Shown: in pieces, positions 49,084 through 60,395 of the stretch
Layout of the letters: the number at the start of each line of letters is the position of its first letter
Numbering within the stretch: position 1 is the first letter of the stretch
Assembly: GCF_024713945.1 (NCBI RefSeq)
Contig: NC_134684.1
Location: 2,337,001 to 2,401,000, forward strand
DNA: 64,000 nt
Reading direction: 5' to 3'
From: Dermatophagoides farinae
Taxonomy: Eukaryota; Arthropoda; Arachnida; Sarcoptiformes; Pyroglyphidae
Translations under genes and position numbers: made by a program
The notes under the pieces: generated by a model
The model's database searches: none
Told to the model about the DNA's origin: nothing
What the model saw: the letters and a program-made list of their open reading frames with translations, nothing else

Positions 49084-50139
49084 ATGAATTCACATCGTAA
49101 ACAATTTAAAGGTTTGATTGAACGTAAAAAATATTATATTCAAGAATTTTTTCAAAAATTGGCTGAAAGTGATCCAGAAAATTTGTATTTCAATAAAAAA
49201 GAATTGATTGAAATACATGGATTCCTTAGAAAGGAGGCCATGATATCTCCTTGGCTTTACAAATTGATTGAGACAATCGTTGATGATGGAATTTTTCTCG
49301 ATGATTCTACATTGGAAATCAACAATAAAGATTCGAACGATGTGGAATGTACGGAAAATCAAATTGCTCAACTACAACAATCATTGGATGAACAAATGGA
49401 ATACAAAAGATTAGCCGAATTTAATCGTAATCGACTTCAAGTAAAAAAATGTCCAGAAATCAATGATAAAATAGTATTGGAAAATAATTTTGATATCATG
49501 GAATCTTGTCAAAAATTGAAACAATCACTTAATGAAACATATGAAAATGGTGTGGGCAGCCAATTTGATAATAATAAATTGGATAATTTTATTAAAGAAT
49601 CATTAATGCGACTAAAAGACGTCATCGACCAATACAATCAATCGATATTTAAAATAACTGAACGTTTCAAGAATGATATGCAAAACGAAATCGATTCCGT
49701 TCTATTGAAATATTTGAAAATGAAATCCATGAATGAATGTGATAACGATTTAACGGACTTGACCGATTTTGTTGAATCAAATTTAATGCCAATCAAAAAT
49801 CGTTATAGTAAATTAATTGAACAGTTAATGGATTTGAAAAATTTGCTGGAAAAATATCAAGAAAAACTTAATCAATACTATGACCATTGTCAACTTCGAG
49901 ATGAATTGAAATTGTTGAAAAATCCAATCGAACAACAATTGGATGATATTCGTAACAATTTTATGTCGATGAATGAAATAAACAATCATTCATATGATAA
50001 TGATACCTATGAAGAAATTTTTTCTGCTATCCAGAATCTAAAACCTGAATCTATTTATGACAAAATTTTACTATTGATTAGAAAATTTGATGCTGAAAAA
50101 ATGCTTCTTGAACATGAACTGGAACTTCAATCAGCTTAA
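49084..50139 (+). CDS. Uncharacterised coiled-coil protein
   Basis: Single frame of 351 residues from MNSHRKQFKGLIERKKYYIQ. The N-terminal 75 residues look folded and helical (YYIQEFFQKLAESDP; IHGFLRKEAMISPWLYKLIE). From about residue 95 on there are long heptad-rich helices (IAQLQQSLDEQMEYKRLAEF; 155-195; 225-295) with few prolines, and the C-terminus ends in another helix (KMLLEHELELQSA). No signal peptide, no membrane segment, no catalytic motif. The composition is that of mitotic, kinetochore or augmin-like coiled-coil subunits, which diverge quickly, but I cannot name a family. The alternative upstream start near 49030 is not an ATG and adds only an AT-rich leader. Confidence 0.75.
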   Translation: MNSHRKQFKGLIERKKYYIQEFFQKLAESDPENLYFNKKELIEIHGFLRKEAMISPWLYKLIETIVDDGIFLDDSTLEINNKDSNDVECTENQIAQLQQSLDEQMEYKRLAEFNRNRLQVKKCPEINDKIVLENNFDIMESCQKLKQSLNETYENGVGSQFDNNKLDNFIKESLMRLKDVIDQYNQSIFKITERFKNDMQNEIDSVLLKYLKMKSMNECDNDLTDLTDFVESNLMPIKNRYSKLIEQLMDLKNLLEKYQEKLNQYYDHCQLRDELKLLKNPIEQQLDDIRNNFMSMNEINNHSYDNDTYEEIFSAIQNLKPESIYDKILLLIRKFDAEKMLLEHELELQSA

Positions 50140-50823
50140 CACAACAATATAAAATGCAAATATAGATACTGGTATCGTTTGTCAATAATTTTATTTCATT
50201 TCATTTCATTTCATTTGACAAACTTTAATTCAAGTGTTTCATTGACAGCCTGATTATCACATATCATTTTACACTATTCATATAATAATTTTTATTTGCT
50301 AATCGCAATGTTTGTTTGTTGTTTTCCATTGCATACCGATTGTCAATATTTCAAGGTTTTATAATGATCACATTCATTCATTCAGTCATTCTGACAGAAA
50401 AAAAAATGTTCAAACTATTCAGATTTTTTTTTATTTACATTTCCACTCATTTTTTTTCCACCAATATTGCTTTGTAATTAATCCAAAAATTTTTCGATTG
50501 AAATAAATGAAAATTTTTTTTTCTCTACACAATTTGTTCAATTATCAAATTTTATTCGATACAAAAAAAAGAAGAAAGTAAGGAAGTATATAGGTGATAA
50601 ACAGGTATGATTAAATGAATATATAAGTGGCATGTGTCTGTGTGTTGACTAAACATATTTAGTTTGATTCTAAATAAATCATCATCAATATAATGATGAT
50701 CACATTTAGAGCCAACCATTTTTATTGAAAGTTTTATCATTATATTTCAGAAAAAAATTATATTATTGTTTTAAGAATGAAAAATTTCATAGGTGTGTGT
50801 AATGTGTATGTGTATAAGTGTTT
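50140..50823. other. Convergent spacer
   Basis: 3' UTRs of the coiled-coil gene (plus) and of the LEA-like gene (minus). It includes a TTTCA pentamer run (50191-50216). No coding signal. Confidence 0.45.
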
Positions 50824-51159
50824 CTAGAAATGATTTAAACAAATCATCAAAAATACACTGGTAATCATTGCAATCATTGTATTTGCTTGTAATGATGATG
50901 ATTTATTAAAAGTATTCATTTTAGGCATTCCTTCTGCAACTTTATTGGCCATATCACCAACACCTTCGACTGTTTTATTGACTGCATCTTGTACAGATTC
51001 AGCAACATCACCGGCAGCTTCTTTTACTTTATCTGCAGCATCTGATACAGCTTTTTTAGCTTGTTCCATTGATGATTCAGCATCAGTTGGATTACCATTG
51101 ATCAATAAGGCCATACATAAAACAACCACAATGGTCATCATAATAATAATGCGTTTCAT
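50824..51159 (-). CDS. Small secreted LEA-like protein, probably GPI-anchored
   Basis: Single frame, 111 residues. A signal peptide (MKRIIIMMTIVVVLCMALLI, cleavage near NG-NP) is followed by an alanine/lysine/aspartate/valine-rich amphipathic helix built of approximate 11-residue units (AKKAVSDAADKVKEAAGDVA, ESVQDAVNKTVEGVGDMANK), reminiscent of group 3 LEA and apolipophorin-like helices. Near the C-terminus a small-residue stretch (NKSSS) precedes a hydrophobic tail (about residues 92-111), the layout of a GPI-anchor signal. There is one NKT glycosylation site and no cysteine in the mature part. Function is unknown: it could be a membrane-tethered helical protein of the cuticle, gut or egg surface. 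The LEA likeness is compositional and not proof of a desiccation role. Confidence 0.7.
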   Translation of the reverse strand: MKRIIIMMTIVVVLCMALLINGNPTDAESSMEQAKKAVSDAADKVKEAAGDVAESVQDAVNKTVEGVGDMANKVAEGMPKMNTFNKSSSLQANTMIAMITSVFLMICLNHF

Positions 51160-53223
51160 TTTTTATTGTTTTGGTGATGATTTCTGTCTATGATTTAAAA
51201 AGATCAAAAAAAAAAAAAAGAATTGAAATTTAGATTTGAAAGTTAACTTTTAAAGATCAACAACAACATATTTTACTTGGTCAAAAAAAAGTGTTGAACA
51301 AAAGATGAAAATGTTGAGCGTGAAGAAAAAAAAATTTGATTCGAATCGATTGACGATCTTTTGAACGTAATTTTTTGTTGTGTCGTTTAAAAAAAATATA
51401 TATATTTGTCACGATTCAATGTTAATATGACGATTATTATTGTAATGATGCTGCTGCTGATGATGAAGATGATGATGTTGTTGTTGTTGGTGATCAACGA
51501 AAGCAATAGATGTGCTGACACATTCAAATGTCATTCGATTATTAAAATGACTGACTTTTTAGTTTTTGGTCGGTGTGTTAGAGAGATTGTATTATGAATA
51601 TTTATGTATGTATGGATGGATGGATTGGTTGCTGAGTTGGTTTTGTCACATATATATTGTAATGATGATGATTGGATTGAATAAAAAAAATTATTTTTTT
51701 TTTACTGATATTCAACTCCTTTCATTAGCTATCAGCTATCATCAAAAGGGAACAACAACAACAACAAAAAATGATACCCAAATGTCTTTGGTGGTGGTCT
51801 CCTTTGTCGTTTTGGGTTTTTTTTCACTTCTTCTTTTTCTTTTTTACTCCCTTGCTTTTATTGTTAATTGACTCTTTGTATAAAAATAATTTTGTGCATT
51901 AAATATAATATATACTCATACTCATAGAAATATATGATGGTCTTCATCTTCTACGCATTCATAGTATTTTGATGTGAATGTTTTATATTCTGTGTGTGTG
52001 TGTGTTACATTACATTAAACAGCTATCTATATCTATAGATGATAATAATAAAAAAAAAATTCAACCTTAACATATATATACACATACAACAATAATATCT
52101 CATCATATCAAAACCAAATATATAAATACACATTTGTTATCACCATGTGTGTGCGTGTGTACGTGTGTACGCCCTCCGCCCATTATTATATCATCAATAC
52201 ACATTGAAATGATCAAATTTTGTTTTGCCCACACTATCCATTCCATTCCATTCCATTCCATCCATCCATCCGCCGGTACTTGTTGTATAATTAAATTCAT
52301 ATATACAATATGATAATTCGATTTTTTTTTTATATCCGTCGACAATTTTCTGTTTTTATTTTTCATATTATTAATCAAACACATAATCAATCGGCGCATG
52401 TATTAATATATCTTTCGTTTGTTTGTTTTTTTTTTGTCTGGTTCCTGATTTTCATAATCTCATTTTTTTTCACTTGCTTTATCCATAATGCTTAGACCTG
52501 TTTCTGGTTGTAACTGGACTCTATCGTCCTTTTGGATTCGTCGTCGTGGTCGTCATCATTGTGTCGTTGTTGACAAAAAAAAGAAAAAAAAATCCACACA
52601 TAAGTGATACTTTTATGTTCTCATTTTTTTTTGTTCTTCTTATCACATTAGATCCTTTCATCAAATCTATACTGGTGAAATGAAGTGTGAAGCCATTTCA
52701 ATTTTAACAGAAAAAAAAATAAATGGTAAGCCAAGATACAAGTATAAAACATACAAACAAAAAATGTGGGTGTAAATGCAGCACTTGTTAGTTTACATGG
52801 GTAGTGGTGGTGGTGTGTGCTATATATGATGATGATGATAACTAACAAAAAAAAAAAATGTTCGAAAATGACGAACAACAGAAGTAAAAATTTTTTTTTC
52901 TTTTTTTTTCTTTTGACAACAAATCTATGCATATGAAGCCATTAGAAAATTATGATGAAAAATAAAATGTGTGTAGACAACACCCAAAGTGAAAGTTATG
53001 AAGAAAGAAAAAAAAAAGAGACAAAGATATCAACAATCGTATATGTCAAACGAATATTATATATATAAAATGTATATGTATTATCATTACAAAAATTATT
53101 TTAAATACAGGAAAACAAAGATTAAATAAATAACACACACAATAGTTCAATAGTGGTGTGTGTGTGTGTGTGTGTTTATATGTCATCATCATCATGATCA
53201 TTTGGTTGATTTGATTGATTGAT

Positions 53224-53267
<44 letters not shown>

Positions 53268-54112
53268 TGAAAGAATATGGATGAATGAATGAATGAATGA
53301 ATGGATAAATGTAACGTTTGTTTTATATTATCCATCCATAATATTATAAAAATATTGTGTGTTTTGAAACAAAACAAAAAAAAAATTCCTGAGTGATTTA
53401 TGACGGGGCGTTTTCTTTTCTCATTAATTTCACTGTTGTGTTTGCTGTTGTTCATTCATTCATTTATTCATTCATTCGTTTGAAAAATGATGAATCAAAT
53501 CATTCATTTCCTATCTGGCATATGTGGAAAAAATCTTAATAATTTTTTCTTCCCCCCCCCCCTCCAGTTAACTTTGTTAAATTTTAATTGAAAATTCATT
53601 TCATTTTGAATATTATAACAATATCAACATGTTGTTGTTGTTGTTGCTGCTGTTGTCTTTGATGATTATTGCCATTCTTATCTTCTATAGACACTTGTGT
53701 AATTATCATTCAAGAGATCAACTGAACGTTGATTTAGACGAAAATAAAAATAAAAATTGTTATGAATAAGATAGGAATCAATGAAAAATTGTTGATAAAC
53801 TTGATGAAGAAATTTGATATCCAAAAAAATGATGATTGTGAGTTTTTTGTTATTTTTTTTTTTTTATTATTACTCGAATACAAGGACAGATTTTTCTAAT
53901 TGTACTATTTTTTTTGTGTGTGTGTGTTTGATGATTCATTGAAAGGAATTTCATAAATAATGCGATTGTTAGGATCGATAGAATTTTTAATTACATTCCG
54001 ATGACTTTTTTTTTGTTGTTCTGAGAAAATTGAAATTCTTGAATTTTAATTTAATTTAAATTCTTGTTTTATTATAAATACAGAAAATATTTGCCAACAT
54101 TTTTTTTTCTTG
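51160..54112. other. 3-kb spacer rich in microsatellites
   Basis: No gene supported. It contains GAT runs (51449-51480; 53225-53267), GAAT and ATTC tetramers (53281-53302; 53451-53480), an ATTCC pentamer run (52238-52260) passing into ATCC, TG runs (51993, 53155-53174), and a C11 homopolymer (53552-53562). A TACAG at 54078-54082 may be the acceptor of a 5' UTR intron for the gene at 54113. Confidence 0.45.
53225..53267. repeat. (GAT)14 microsatellite
   Basis: Uninterrupted GAT/ATG units, 43 bp, followed by a GAAT tetramer array at 53281-53302. Confidence 0.9.
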
Positions 54113-55300
54113 ATGAATATAATCGCGTTGGTAATGGGTAATGTTGGATTACCATCATCAGGAAATAATGAAAATATTAAAAAACGTGATTATTTCAAGG
54201 AAAAAAAATCACCACGACATAATCAACGAAATTCACCATCGAAAACACGACATCGAAAATCAAAAGGTGGTAATCAACGTTCACGAAGATCATCAACATC
54301 AAGAACATCAATATCAAGAACATCAACATCAAGGCCATCAACAAGAAAAAATGAATCAAAAAATAAGGATTCAAAAAGATTTGATACCATTGCCAAACAA
54401 TCTAGTCATCGATGGTCAAATGTTAGATCATCACCATCGGTCGCAATGAAAAAAGAAAATGAATTGCCACCGATAATCACATTAAACAAAGAGAAAGAAT
54501 CATTACCTGTAATCACATTAAACAAAGAGAAAGATACAATACCTGTGAAACTTGAAGTAAAACCAAAAAGTTTTGATAGAAAAATGGAAAAAATTCATTT
54601 GAATACAACAATGAAACAAACTAATGTTATTGAAAAGAATAATAAAGAATTTAAAATTCCAGAAAAAGAACCAATCATCAAACAAACAATAATACAGATA
54701 AATCCTATTCCGATAAAATTACCATTTTACTTTACAAACGTTGTCTATGATGTTAATGATGTTAATGATGATGATGATGATGAAAAATTAGATTTTTCCA
54801 CATTACCTTTGGATATTGTTGAATTTGAATCAATGACATTGGCCAAAAGTATAATCAATAATAAGAATCGTTCGATGATCAAATGTAAAAACTCACCAAT
54901 TGATGATGATGATGATGATGAAATCTATGAAACAAGACCATGGATTAATGACTATAATGGAAAATATAGGAATCCATTTATACAATATCAAAAAAAACAA
55001 CAGCAACAATTTCCAATGATTATGAATAAAGAAAATAATCATGATGGTGTTGATGACCAACAACAATTAGGAAAACATAATAATAATTCATTAATAATGG
55101 GAATTAAACAAAATAATGAACACCGGAAACAGCAACAGCAGCATCAGGGCCTGTATAAATTATTAAAAATTTTTGCACATAAAATGCACATCAAATCACC
55201 AACCAAATTATTTGATTTGGTTGAACGGCAACAAAAACGACAACAACAACAAAAACAACGACAATCAATGGAGAATCGGAAACAAAAAGAATATCAATGA
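54113..55300 (+). CDS. Uncharacterised low-complexity basic protein
   Basis: Frame of 395 residues; the first ATG is at 54113 and another at 54134. No known domain. Residues 25-90 are Arg/Ser/Lys-rich and RS-like (RSRRSSTSRTSISRTSTSRP), encoded by a partly repeated 15-bp unit. Residues 118-146 hold a tandem repeat, PIITLNKEKESL then PVITLNKEKDTI. An ordered-looking segment near 195-215 (IQINPIPIKLPFYFTNVVYD) is followed by two Asp runs, then a Gln-rich C-terminus with a short helical stretch, LYKLLKIFAHKMHIKSPTKL. The length and open frame suggest a real gene; disordered composition prevents assignment. A nuclear or RNA-related role would be a guess. The hydrophobic start MNIIALVMG is too short for a confident signal peptide. 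Confidence 0.55.
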   Translation: MNIIALVMGNVGLPSSGNNENIKKRDYFKEKKSPRHNQRNSPSKTRHRKSKGGNQRSRRSSTSRTSISRTSTSRPSTRKNESKNKDSKRFDTIAKQSSHRWSNVRSSPSVAMKKENELPPIITLNKEKESLPVITLNKEKDTIPVKLEVKPKSFDRKMEKIHLNTTMKQTNVIEKNNKEFKIPEKEPIIKQTIIQINPIPIKLPFYFTNVVYDVNDVNDDDDDEKLDFSTLPLDIVEFESMTLAKSIINNKNRSMIKCKNSPIDDDDDDEIYETRPWINDYNGKYRNPFIQYQKKQQQQFPMIMNKENNHDGVDDQQQLGKHNNNSLIMGIKQNNEHRKQQQQHQGLYKLLKIFAHKMHIKSPTKLFDLVERQQKRQQQQKQRQSMENRKQKEYQ

Positions 55301-55855
55301 CGAAAAAAAAAGAGCCACACCACAACACTCATCAATCTTTGGCAAAAAAAATTTTTTTTTCATGAAAAAAAAATTCAACAAAGAAAAAAAAACAAACAAA
55401 ATGATAAATCAAAATAATAATAATAAAAATAAAATAATTATCATCGATTATCAAATGTGTGTGTGAATGGTGTGTGTGTGTGTGTAAATACAAAATTTTT
55501 TTTTTTGTCAAAAGATGAAATGTTTGTGTTAATCAATTTAAAAATTGTGGAAGTGTGGGTGGACGACATGTGTGAATGTTGTTCCAAAAAAAAAATTAAT
55601 AGAATATCAATCAAGATCAAATTTTAATGATCAATCATCATTCAGTTTATTAATTTATGAATTCCACATTTATATGTATACCCAATTAAGAATTCATTGG
55701 AAAAAAAATGTTTGATAAGAAATAATAAATTATTATCGATTTTGTCATTTTTGTTTTCATTCGAAAATCAATCGATATGTTGAGCAACAATGTATTGTAT
55801 TGTATTGTACGATTTTCAATGTATTTGGATTATTAAAATAAAATTATTATTATTG
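55301..55855. other. Convergent spacer
   Basis: 3' UTRs of the 54113 gene and of the minus-strand Spot14-family gene. TG run near 55469; AATAAAATTATTATT near 55837. No coding signal. Confidence 0.45.
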
Positions 55856-56722
55856 TTACAAATTATTGTTCATTTCTTCTTGATATCTTTTAGTTATGAA
55901 TTTGGCGGCTTTAGTAAAATGACCCATTATTGTATATAATGCCGATAAATGATACATAAAACAACCGGTAATCTGATGTACATGATCTTCAGGTGTTTCA
56001 TTACCATCATCAAACGTATGGCCAGCGGCAGCCAATAAACTTGATAGACTTGTTGCACGGCTTACATAGCTCAATGATAATGATGGCAACAATGATGTTG
56101 GTGACAATAAATCTAATGAAGAATCATCATTAGGTGAATGCATCATTGGACATGGGCTTGATAGTTTACGATCGAATTGTGTTGGAGGCAATAATAATGT
56201 TGGTGAAATTTTTGTACCATTTGTTTGTGTTCCATTCGTTGTTGTTGTTGTTGTATTGTTTATCAAACCGTTGCTCGAACCAACTGAATATGAACTTCGA
56301 CGACTCAATGAATGTGTTGGCGTTACACGACCACTATTCTGTCCACTGTTTGAAGCGCTTGGATTTGGTTGAAATGTTTTATAAAATAAAGAACTGCTGA
56401 ACAAATCTTTTTTAACCGTATTCAACATTTTATAAAAAGAATATAGATCAGAATTTTGTGGCATCAATTCATTTGCTTCAGTTTCACGAACTTCAATGTC
56501 ACGTAAACGGCTAGGCACAAGAACCTCATCATTCATTTTACAAACAGCATCAACAAATGCCATAATAGCACGATTTGTATATGAATTATGTGTATATGGT
56601 TCAGGTTTAGTATTAGATCCAATCAGATTGAGATTTAATTGTGATTTTCGTCGTGATTGTTGTTCGGCTCCCATTATCAATACATCATCAACATCCAAAT
56701 GATTAGGACTTGAATTGATCAT
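55856..56722 (-). CDS. Spot14 / MID1-interacting protein 1 family protein
   Basis: Single exon, 288 residues. Two family blocks are clear: near residues 51-72 AIMAFVDAVCKMNDEVLVPS-RLRDIEV (vertebrate MID1IP1 has [25 protein letters not shown]) with SDLYSFYKMLNTVKKDLF at about 90-107, and the C-terminal helix pair, about 250-283, FMYHLSALYTIMGHFTKAAK followed by TKRYQEEM. The linker (110-245) is Ser/Thr/Asn-rich and much longer than in the 183-residue human protein. Spot14 and MID1IP1 bind acetyl-CoA carboxylase, promote its polymerisation and activity, and thus fatty acid synthesis; MID1IP1 also touches microtubules through MID1. Regulation by lipogenic signals is family knowledge only. Confidence 0.88.
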   Translation of the reverse strand: MINSSPNHLDVDDVLIMGAEQQSRRKSQLNLNLIGSNTKPEPYTHNSYTNRAIMAFVDAVCKMNDEVLVPSRLRDIEVRETEANELMPQNSDLYSFYKMLNTVKKDLFSSSLFYKTFQPNPSASNSGQNSGRVTPTHSLSRRSSYSVGSSNGLINNTTTTTTNGTQTNGTKISPTLLLPPTQFDRKLSSPCPMMHSPNDDSSLDLLSPTSLLPSLSLSYVSRATSLSSLLAAAGHTFDDGNETPEDHVHQITGCFMYHLSALYTIMGHFTKAAKFITKRYQEEMNNNL

Positions 56723-59700
56723 TTTTAATATTAAATATATGTTGCTTATAACAGGGAAAGAATATTATTTTTTTCTGTTCAAATCGTTGTCTTTTTTTTC
56801 AACTTATTGACTTTGAACGTTTTGTTTAAATTTTTTTTTTTTTTTTTTTTTGATTCGTTGATGACGATTGCCAAACGGGAAAAAAATAAATGCAAATAAT
56901 CCGATTTATACGAGGATCGATTAAAAATAAAATAATTGTGTCTGTAAGAGGAGGAAATTTTAAAAAGAAATTAGAAAAATTTACAACAAAAAAAAATTGA
57001 ATTAAAATGAAAATTTAAGGTATCGAAACAATGTTACAAACAAACAAAGAGAGAATGACATAAAACTAGCAATACACGTACAATCCGATAATGATTTTGA
57101 TCTAAGAAGGACAGAACAAGCACAATTTAATAATTTGAAGGTAAAAAAAAATCACAACAACAACAACAACAACAACCAAAGTGATGTTTTTAATTGAACA
57201 AAATTTAGAAATAAAAGCAGAACTGTTTGCCACATAGACACACACAGATGAAATATGTTTGAAACAAGAACATACATGAAACATGGAAAAAAACACACAA
57301 ATTTTTTTCAGATTCCGGTTTTTTTTGTTGATTCAAATAAACACCGATATATTCAATAAGCAATCGAATTTCAATTGATTGAAACACACACACACACACA
57401 CACACACATGAAAACATTCATATGATATGCATATTTTGATATGGCTGTTTTCCGATGTTAGTAATCGAATATTTTGGGTATGAATTTTCTTTATTATGAA
57501 GATAATAATAATATTCGAAATGATAGTGGCGTTATTGAATTAAAATTTTTTTTTTTAACGATTAAGAAAAACTGGTTGAATGGTTGATGGTTTATCTATC
57601 TATTGATCATCTAAATCAATGCTTCTCTCTCTGTCTCTTTCTCTTCACAACTTTTTTTTTCTTTCTTTCTTTCTCTAATATATCCATTTAGCTATAGATA
57701 TCACTGCTTGTGCTATCACACATATTATCTTTTTCTTTCTCTCTCTTTTCTTTTTTTTCACTTTCTCTTTATAGAATTCATCATTTGCAAAAAAAAAAAA
57801 AGATTTGATTGAATGACGCACATATATCGACAGGTACATATGATGATGATGATGATGAAGAAATTGAAAAGTATTTCAACATCAGGTTTTTTCCATCGGA
57901 AAATAAAATTTTTCATGATGATGATTATAACTCAATGAAATAATAATAATTGAATGAATTAATATATGAAAATGAAATTAATGTCTTTGATGATTGTGAT
58001 AAACAATGTCAAAATATGAAAAAATGAATTAAAGAGATAGATAGATAGATAAATAAACACTAGCTATTGGCCTATTTTGTTTGATAATGATCATTATTAT
58101 CATTTGGATATATCTGATATTATTGATAATCATATCTATGGATCATCAATTGTCAATCATAAATAATTGTTGGCTAAAAATTGTCAATACATAGGATATA
58201 CCAACATTTATGGGTGATGAATCGATAAAATTCATGCATAATAAATTCAATGGTTACTGTATAAGTACGATTGATAAATTTTTTTGTCCTCTTTTTCTTG
58301 ATTTCTACATTCAATCAATCATCAAGGATAGAATCTAATATCTGTCTGTTTTCATTCATTCTAGCTCAAAAAAATATTTGAAAATGAAACGCAATCATTG
58401 AATTGAATTGAATGCAGAAAATTTTACAGACCTTTTTTTTACAGAGAAAATGGTTGGATTTTTCAAAATAAAAAATTTTTTTTTTGCTTGATTTCTTAAT
58501 TGCTTGTTTGTTTGTTTGTTTGATCATGTGATTAAAATGGCTGTTGACGATTATAGGTGATGTTATGTTATGTTTGATGATAATTGATCAGGTAATCATT
58601 GGAAAAACAAAACAAAACAAAAAAAAATTAGTATCGAATCGATAAACAAAATTCGTGATAACGAGAATAACAACAAAAAACAAAAAACAAACAAACAAAC
58701 AAACAAACAATGGCAAGGTTAACGACAACTTTGAGATTAAAGGAATTTTTTTTTTATTATTCACCGATCATTTCGGTAGCGAATGTGAACGATGATGTCC
58801 AAGTTTGAAATCAAGAATTGAATTGAAAAAAAAATTAAAATTTCCAAAAAAAAAAAAAAAAAAAATTTTCTCTTTTTGATGTTGATGGTCAAACGAAAAA
58901 AATCGAAATGAAATGTAATGATCATCAATGATCAATGATGATGATGATCATGTTTAATGATGAGAGGATGATTTTGTAAGCAGTAAAACATAAAAAGTTC
59001 AAAAACAGGTTGATAAAAAAAAAAAAAAAAATTTTCATTTTGGGTACTCGTAATTGTGTACTTATCGTCAACGACAAAATAGAAAAAATTTTTTTTTTTT
59101 TTTTACTCTTCTATTTCCACTACTTCATCTTTTTTTTGTGTGTGTGTATGTTGATTATACATGACGATGTCTGTGTGTGTTTGTGTGGTTGATTCAACAC
59201 ACACACACAGGAAATTATTGATTCATTTGTGAGTGCATCGAATCGAATGAAATGTAATTGACAAAAAAAAAATTAAATGAAAAAAAAAATTTTGTAAAGA
59301 CAAATAGAAGGATGGTCAAAAAAAAAAAAAGACAAGAAAAGAAAGACAAAAAAAATCGATAGATTCAAACGTCAATAATAATGATGATGATGATAATTTT
59401 TTTTCTCTCACTACATACTAACAACTATGGGAAGTCATATGGGATGATTGTTTCTATATGTTCAATATCAATCAATCATTTATTTTGTTGATCAAATTAC
59501 GTCATTTTTTCGTAATAATCGTTACGTTTAAAACCAATGACGTCATCCACCATTATCATTGATTATCAATCATCAATATATATTGGTATAATTACTACAG
59601 CGGAAATTTTTTATTTTTTTTTTTTGCCATTTAGTTTCATAAAAAAAACCCGAATCTATGTATAAATAAAAAAAAGGGGTAAATTTCACACTATTTTGTG

Positions 59701-60395
59701 TTCATTTGTTGTTTTTTTTTGTTGTTGAAATTTTTTTAATTTTTTTCGATAGAAAAAAATTGGACAATCAAAATCGAATGATGATGGATGGATTTTTTAC
59801 AACGAGTAAGTCCTAAAATGTGTATGTTTTGGGGAAATTTTCATACGAAAAAAAATATGCAAAAAAAATATTGCATGGCCATGAGAGAAGATCATTTTGG
59901 GGGTGGTTGTAATCACCCGAAATTGTTGTTGGTAAGCCCAGATAATCAATGGATATATTGCATATATTGTTATATTGTCATCATTTTGTTTTAAAGAAAA
60001 TTTTTTTTTTTCGCTTTCCAGAAAATAAATGGATTTCATTTTTTTTTTTTTTTGTTACATTTTATTTATTACAACCATAAATGATGATTTTATTTTATTT
60101 TATTTTTGTTGTTTTGATGTTGATATGTGATCCATATTCATCTGGATCCCATTAAACAAGGATCTAGTATGCAAAAGTTCTATGCAAAATCTCGTTTGCA
60201 TTTGTCAATATTTATTCATTCCAAAAAAAAAAATGATCCAATAATCGATTATTTGGGCTTATCACGATTGCCATAGTTATGAAACTAAAGAATCAATTTG
60301 CAATGTAGTTTGATTTATTATGGATCAAGAATTTGTTATTTATATTCCAATAAAAATTCATTTGAAAGTGTATCATTCATTTGAGTGGAAAAAAA
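56723..60395. other. 3.7-kb divergent spacer
   Basis: Between the divergently transcribed Spot14-family gene and bHLH gene. It contains T and A tracts, CA runs (57385-57408), CT-rich stretches (57624-57775), GTTT/CAAA runs (58506, 58690), facing GT and CA runs (59172-59209), and a regulatory-looking patch at 59497-59670 with CRE-type sites and a TATA-like box. No coding exon supported. Confidence 0.45.
59497..59545. promoter_or_regulatory. CRE / bZIP sites with CCAAT
   Basis: TTACGTCA at 59497-59504 and a perfect palindromic CRE TGACGTCA at 59538-59545, the latter directly following a CCAAT (59534-59538). A TATA-like GTATAAATAAA lies at about 59659-59669. Together they look like a promoter for a plus-strand transcript, most simply the 5' leader of the bHLH gene at 60396. 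This is inferred from motifs only. Confidence 0.4.

Noticed and set aside
52238-52270. ATTCC/ATCC pentamer run as satellite DNA
   Set aside because: Only about 33 bp; a simple microsatellite rather than a satellite array.
59788-59994. 68-residue frame with several Cys upstream of the bHLH gene
   Set aside because: No homology recognised, and AT-rich; the start overlaps a possible leader exon with a splice donor, so it is probably intronic.
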